Shown in pieces: positions 6,364-8,978 of a stretch of DNA of 8,978 bases (the stretch's first letter is position 1; every line of letters begins with the position of its first letter). The DNA lies in the NCBI GenBank assembly GCA_046704785.1, contig JBJKRF010000094.1, positions 1 to 8,978 of the forward strand, written 5' to 3'. The notes under the pieces were generated by a model. That model was not told where the DNA came from. It saw nothing but the letters and a program-made list of their open reading frames with translations, and did no database searches. This stretch comes from JBJKRF01 sp046704785. GTDB lineage: Bacteria > Chloroflexota > Anaerolineae > Anaerolineales > Villigracilaceae. A program made the position numbers and the translations under genes.

Positions 6364-8127
6364 CTATTGGGGCGGTGTTGCCTCCTGCGCGGCGATTTCC
6401 ACGATGGCAACGCCCAACGGATCGAGCACAATCGAGTTGCTCACCTGTGCGCCCGTGAGCAGATCGCGCCCGGATTCTGCGAGCGGCAGCGTGACGCGCT
6501 CTTTGGCATGGTTGAGGGCAAACAACCAGGTTTGCTGTCCGTTGCTGCGCCGCAAGAGTTCGACGCCCACCGGCGCACGTTCCTCTACAGGCTGAACGTT
6601 AGCCTTTTCGCATAGCTGGCCGACGAGCCAGTCCAGGCCGCCGGTTTCAGGGAACGTGCCGATGTAGAAGGCGCTGCCCTGGCCAAATTTGTTGCGAGTG
6701 ATGGCCGCTTTTTCGGCATAATAGTCTTGCGTATAGCGAGCGAGCGTTTCGGCGCTTTGCAGTTGGATCACATCACTCCACAGGCTGCACCGGAACTCCT
6801 GCCCGCTAAAGGTGCGGAACGTATTTGCCTCGGACTCGCCGTAGGGCACGTACTCTTCGACCCCCAGTCCGAGCATTTCACGAAAAGGCGCAGGATAACT
6901 CCCTAATTGGATCTGCTCGTTCTCGTCGACGATGCCGCTAAAAAAGGACATCGCCAGGGTGCCGCCCTCCGCGACGTAACGGTTTATATTTTCGGCGGCG
7001 CGCTCGTTAACCAGGTAAAGATTCGGGGCGACGACCAGCCGGTAACGTGAAAGGTCGGCTTCGGGATGTACGAAATCTAGGGTGATATTGCGTTTGAAAA
7101 AACTGGCGTAGTATCCCCGCACGAGTGACATCAAACGGAGGTCGTTAGACGGCTTCCCCTTCAGTTCCAGCGCCCACCAGTTTTCCCAATCGAACAGGAA
7201 GGCGACCTGAGCCTGCACCCGGCTCGACAGGAGTTGCGCCAGCCGGGGCAGTTCTGCGCCGAATGCTTTGACCTCGCGCCACACCCGCGAATCGGTTCCG
7301 GCATGCGGCAGCATCCCACTGTGATGTTTTTCAGCGCCCGCTTTGGAGGCCCGCCACTGGAAGAACATGACGCCGTCTGCGCCGCGCGCGATAGCCTGGT
7401 AACTGCACAAGCGCATGACGCCCGGACGTTTGGTGGCGTTGCGCTGGCGCCAGTTGACGTGGGTGGGAGCCTGCTCCATCAGAATCCACGGACGCCGTTC
7501 ACCCAGCGAGCGCATCAGGTCGCAGACCATGCCGGCGCCGATCATCCATTCGGGGTCGTAGGTGTCGGGATAATTGTCGTTCGAAACGATATCTTCTTGC
7601 GCTGCAAATTTCCAGTAGTCTGCCGGCTTGTGAAAGCCCATGAAGTTGGTGCTGACCGGCACGTTGGGAGTCAGTTCGCGCAGGATGGTTTTCTGTTCGT
7701 CGAAGCAGGCAATCCACGAGTCGGAGTTGAAGCGCGCCCAATCCAAGAGTTGGGATGGGTTGATGAAGGTCGGCGCTTTACGAGGCGGGTGGATTTCATC
7801 CCAATGGCCGTAGTGTTGGCTCCAGAAAGCCGTGCCCCAGGCCCGGTTCAACCCTTCGAGCGAGCCATAGCGCTTTTGCAGCCATGTGCGGAAGGCCTGC
7901 GCCGAAGAATCGCAAAAACATTCGGTCACGTGGGATGCGTATTCGTTGTCCGGGTGCCATAAGGCCAATGCGGGGTGGTCACGGTAACGTTCGGCCAGCG
8001 CCCGCACCAGGCGCGTGGCGTATTCGTGATACGCCGGGCTGTGCGGGCAATAATGGCGGCGCGACCCATGCCAGAGCGTGACGCCCTCGGCGGTGACGGG
8101 CAGAATCTCAGGATGGAGACGCACCAA
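6364..8127 (-). CDS. GH42 beta-galactosidase, N-terminally truncated
   Basis: GH42 enzymes cleave terminal beta-galactosides (EC 3.2.1.23). From the TTG at 8125-8127 the product is 587 residues, against about 650-690 for the family. It starts inside the conserved PPPWLVRLHPEILP block, so roughly 75 residues of the (beta/alpha)8 barrel are missing. An in-frame TGA at 8152-8154 blocks any further extension. The rest is intact: acid/base Glu62 in WHPDNEYASH, nucleophile Glu218 in ILMEQAP, the amidotransferase-like trimerisation domain (about 310-500) and the small C-terminal beta domain. Of the four zinc-site cysteines known in some GH42 enzymes, Cys27, Cys70 and Cys72 are present and the fourth position is Ser75. 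There is no signal peptide, consistent with a cytoplasmic enzyme, although the true N-terminus is lost. No ribosome binding site supports the TTG start. Loss of the first barrel strands should inactivate the product. Confidence 0.85.
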   Translation of the reverse strand: MVRLHPEILPVTAEGVTLWHGSRRHYCPHSPAYHEYATRLVRALAERYRDHPALALWHPDNEYASHVTECFCDSSAQAFRTWLQKRYGSLEGLNRAWGTAFWSQHYGHWDEIHPPRKAPTFINPSQLLDWARFNSDSWIACFDEQKTILRELTPNVPVSTNFMGFHKPADYWKFAAQEDIVSNDNYPDTYDPEWMIGAGMVCDLMRSLGERRPWILMEQAPTHVNWRQRNATKRPGVMRLCSYQAIARGADGVMFFQWRASKAGAEKHHSGMLPHAGTDSRVWREVKAFGAELPRLAQLLSSRVQAQVAFLFDWENWWALELKGKPSNDLRLMSLVRGYYASFFKRNITLDFVHPEADLSRYRLVVAPNLYLVNERAAENINRYVAEGGTLAMSFFSGIVDENEQIQLGSYPAPFREMLGLGVEEYVPYGESEANTFRTFSGQEFRCSLWSDVIQLQSAETLARYTQDYYAEKAAITRNKFGQGSAFYIGTFPETGGLDWLVGQLCEKANVQPVEERAPVGVELLRRSNGQQTWLFALNHAKERVTLPLAESGRDLLTGAQVSNSIVLDPLGVAIVEIAAQEATPPQ

Positions 8128-8978
8128 CCAGGGCGGCGGGCGCGGCGGCTGTCACGTGTGAAAGCCACTCGGCGCTCTCGTCGATGCGACAAATGCGCAG
8201 GCTGAACCCACGTTCCTGGAGATAGGATGCCAGTCGGTCGCCGGTGTCTTCCTCTTCGGCCAAAAGCATCACGAAGTCGCCCTCTTCGATCAAGGGGGCA
8301 GAAAGCTCGGATTGTGGGCGGGTGGCCGAGACGACGGGTAGATGGAACGAAAAGGTGGAGCCGCTGCCCAGTTCACCTGGTGAACGTACTTCGATGTGGC
8401 CTGCGTGCTTTTCGATCAGTTGTTTGGTGATAACCAATCCCAGGCCCAGGCCGCCATAGCCGGACTCGATCGTACGCTCCGAACGGTAGAACTCGTTGAA
8501 GATGGTTTCCTGTTCGGCGGGAGAAATGCCGATGCCGGTATCGCTCACGGAGACGGTTACCTCTTTTTGGGCGGTCGATACGTCCAGGCGCACCTGCCCC
8601 GTGGGCGTGAATTTGACGGCATTGCTGATCAGGTTGAGCGTCACCTGGCGCAGGCGGGTGCGGTCACCCAATACCCAGGGGCCATACTGCGGCAGGTGCG
8701 CTTGCCACGCCAGCCCCTTTTCGCGGGCCAACTCCTCGCCGATTTTGGCCGCCATGTGCAAAACTTCGGCAAGGTCGAGCGGTTCGCGCAGGATACGCAG
8801 TTGGCCGGCTTCGCTGCTGGCCATGTCGAGCACATCTCCGATCAGGCGCGCCAGGCGTTGGCGCTCGCGATTCTGCACGTCGAGCTGTTGGGCAAGCTGG
8901 CCGGCGCGCATAAAGTCCATGGTCGTCAACAATTCGAAAGACGCCAGGGCCGACTCCAAGCGCCCGGCGGCGTTCAGG
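8108..8978 (-). CDS. Hybrid sensor histidine kinase, 5' partial and with a truncated receiver domain
   Basis: The frame is open to the window edge, so the start and any sensor domains lie outside. The visible part begins in the HisKA dimerisation helices; the phospho-accepting His box is probably just beyond the edge. Counting from the TTG at 8957-8959, the HATPase domain has an N-box in NLISNAVKFTP (109-119, Asn113), a G1 box VSDTGIGIS (138-146), an F-box IFNEFYRSE (153-161) and a G2 box GGLGLGLVITKQL (169-181). A receiver domain then begins at about 229, VMLLAEEEDTGDRLASYL, with glutamates in place of the usual acidic pair. It stops after TAAAPAALV, just where the phospho-accepting aspartate would follow. 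The last residues, GASPS, are read out of frame from GH42 sequence. The gene overlaps the GH42 frame by 20 nt. The kinase core looks functional; the receiver cannot be phosphorylated as it stands. Confidence 0.85.
   Translation of the reverse strand, partial: LNAAGRLESALASFELLTTMDFMRAGQLAQQLDVQNRERQRLARLIGDVLDMASSEAGQLRILREPLDLAEVLHMAAKIGEELAREKGLAWQAHLPQYGPWVLGDRTRLRQVTLNLISNAVKFTPTGQVRLDVSTAQKEVTVSVSDTGIGISPAEQETIFNEFYRSERTIESGYGGLGLGLVITKQLIEKHAGHIEVRSPGELGSGSTFSFHLPVVSATRPQSELSAPLIEEGDFVMLLAEEEDTGDRLASYLQERGFSLRICRIDESAEWLSHVTAAAPAALVGASPS
8126..8139 (-). other. Junction between two incomplete genes (deletion or misassembly)
   Basis: Read in the kinase frame this stretch gives AALV, the normal lead-in to a receiver-domain aspartate. 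Read one frame over it gives PPPWL, the normal start of a conserved GH42 block. Family-like sequence therefore stops on one side and begins on the other within about 14 nt, and both parent genes probably shared most of this GC-rich stretch. The genes have the same orientation, so one deletion spanning the end of the kinase gene and the start of the GH42 gene would produce exactly this. A short-repeat assembly misjoin would look the same. Confidence 0.65.

Noticed and set aside
7234..7962. Plus-strand 242-codon frame opposite the GH42 gene
   Set aside because: The minus-strand GH42 frame carries conserved catalytic motifs over the same bases; this frame has no recognisable features.

Overview
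This 9-kb window looks like chromosomal DNA from a moderately GC-rich bacterium. Coding is dense, with GTG and TTG starts and Shine-Dalgarno sequences. The gene styles (RsbR with a non-haem globin-like sensor, GAF-rich signalling proteins, an orphan LarA-like protein, a GH42 glycosidase) would fit Chloroflexota, perhaps Anaerolineae. That assignment is an impression from family style and no marker gene here proves it.

Layout. Positions 1-696 contain no convincing protein gene. They are more AT-rich and hold several hairpins, a good intrinsic terminator (498-534), a perfect -10 hexamer (616-621) and an attenuator-like hairpin just before the first gene. Positions 697-4988 form one tightly packed plus-strand operon: rsbR (globin-like sensor + STAS), rsbS (STAS), rsbT (switch kinase), rsbX (PP2C-type feedback phosphatase) and a 661-residue protein with an RsbU-type N-terminal domain, a coiled coil, two GAF domains and an HD-GYP domain. 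A separate plus-strand gene at 5066-6334 encodes a LarA-like protein that keeps all four catalytic landmarks. Convergent to it on the minus strand are a GH42 beta-galactosidase lacking its N-terminus (6364-8127) and a hybrid histidine kinase (8108 to the window end) lacking most of its receiver domain. These two incomplete genes meet at one junction near 8126-8139.

How the genes work together. The operon is a stressosome module: RsbR and RsbS form the sensory shell, RsbT is held there and released by phosphorylating them, and RsbX resets the shell. In Bacillus, released RsbT binds the N-terminal domain of RsbU and activates its phosphatase, leading to sigma-B. Here no RsbU phosphatase, RsbV, RsbW or sigma-B is present. 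The RsbU-type N-terminal domain is instead attached to an HD-GYP domain, a family that hydrolyses cyclic di-GMP. The simplest reading is a stressosome whose output is breakdown of a second messenger. This is the most interesting system in the window.

The HK/GH42 junction is the second notable point. Both reading frames are family-like up to a shared short GC-rich sequence and neither gene is complete. That suggests either a deletion across short homology or an assembly misjoin.
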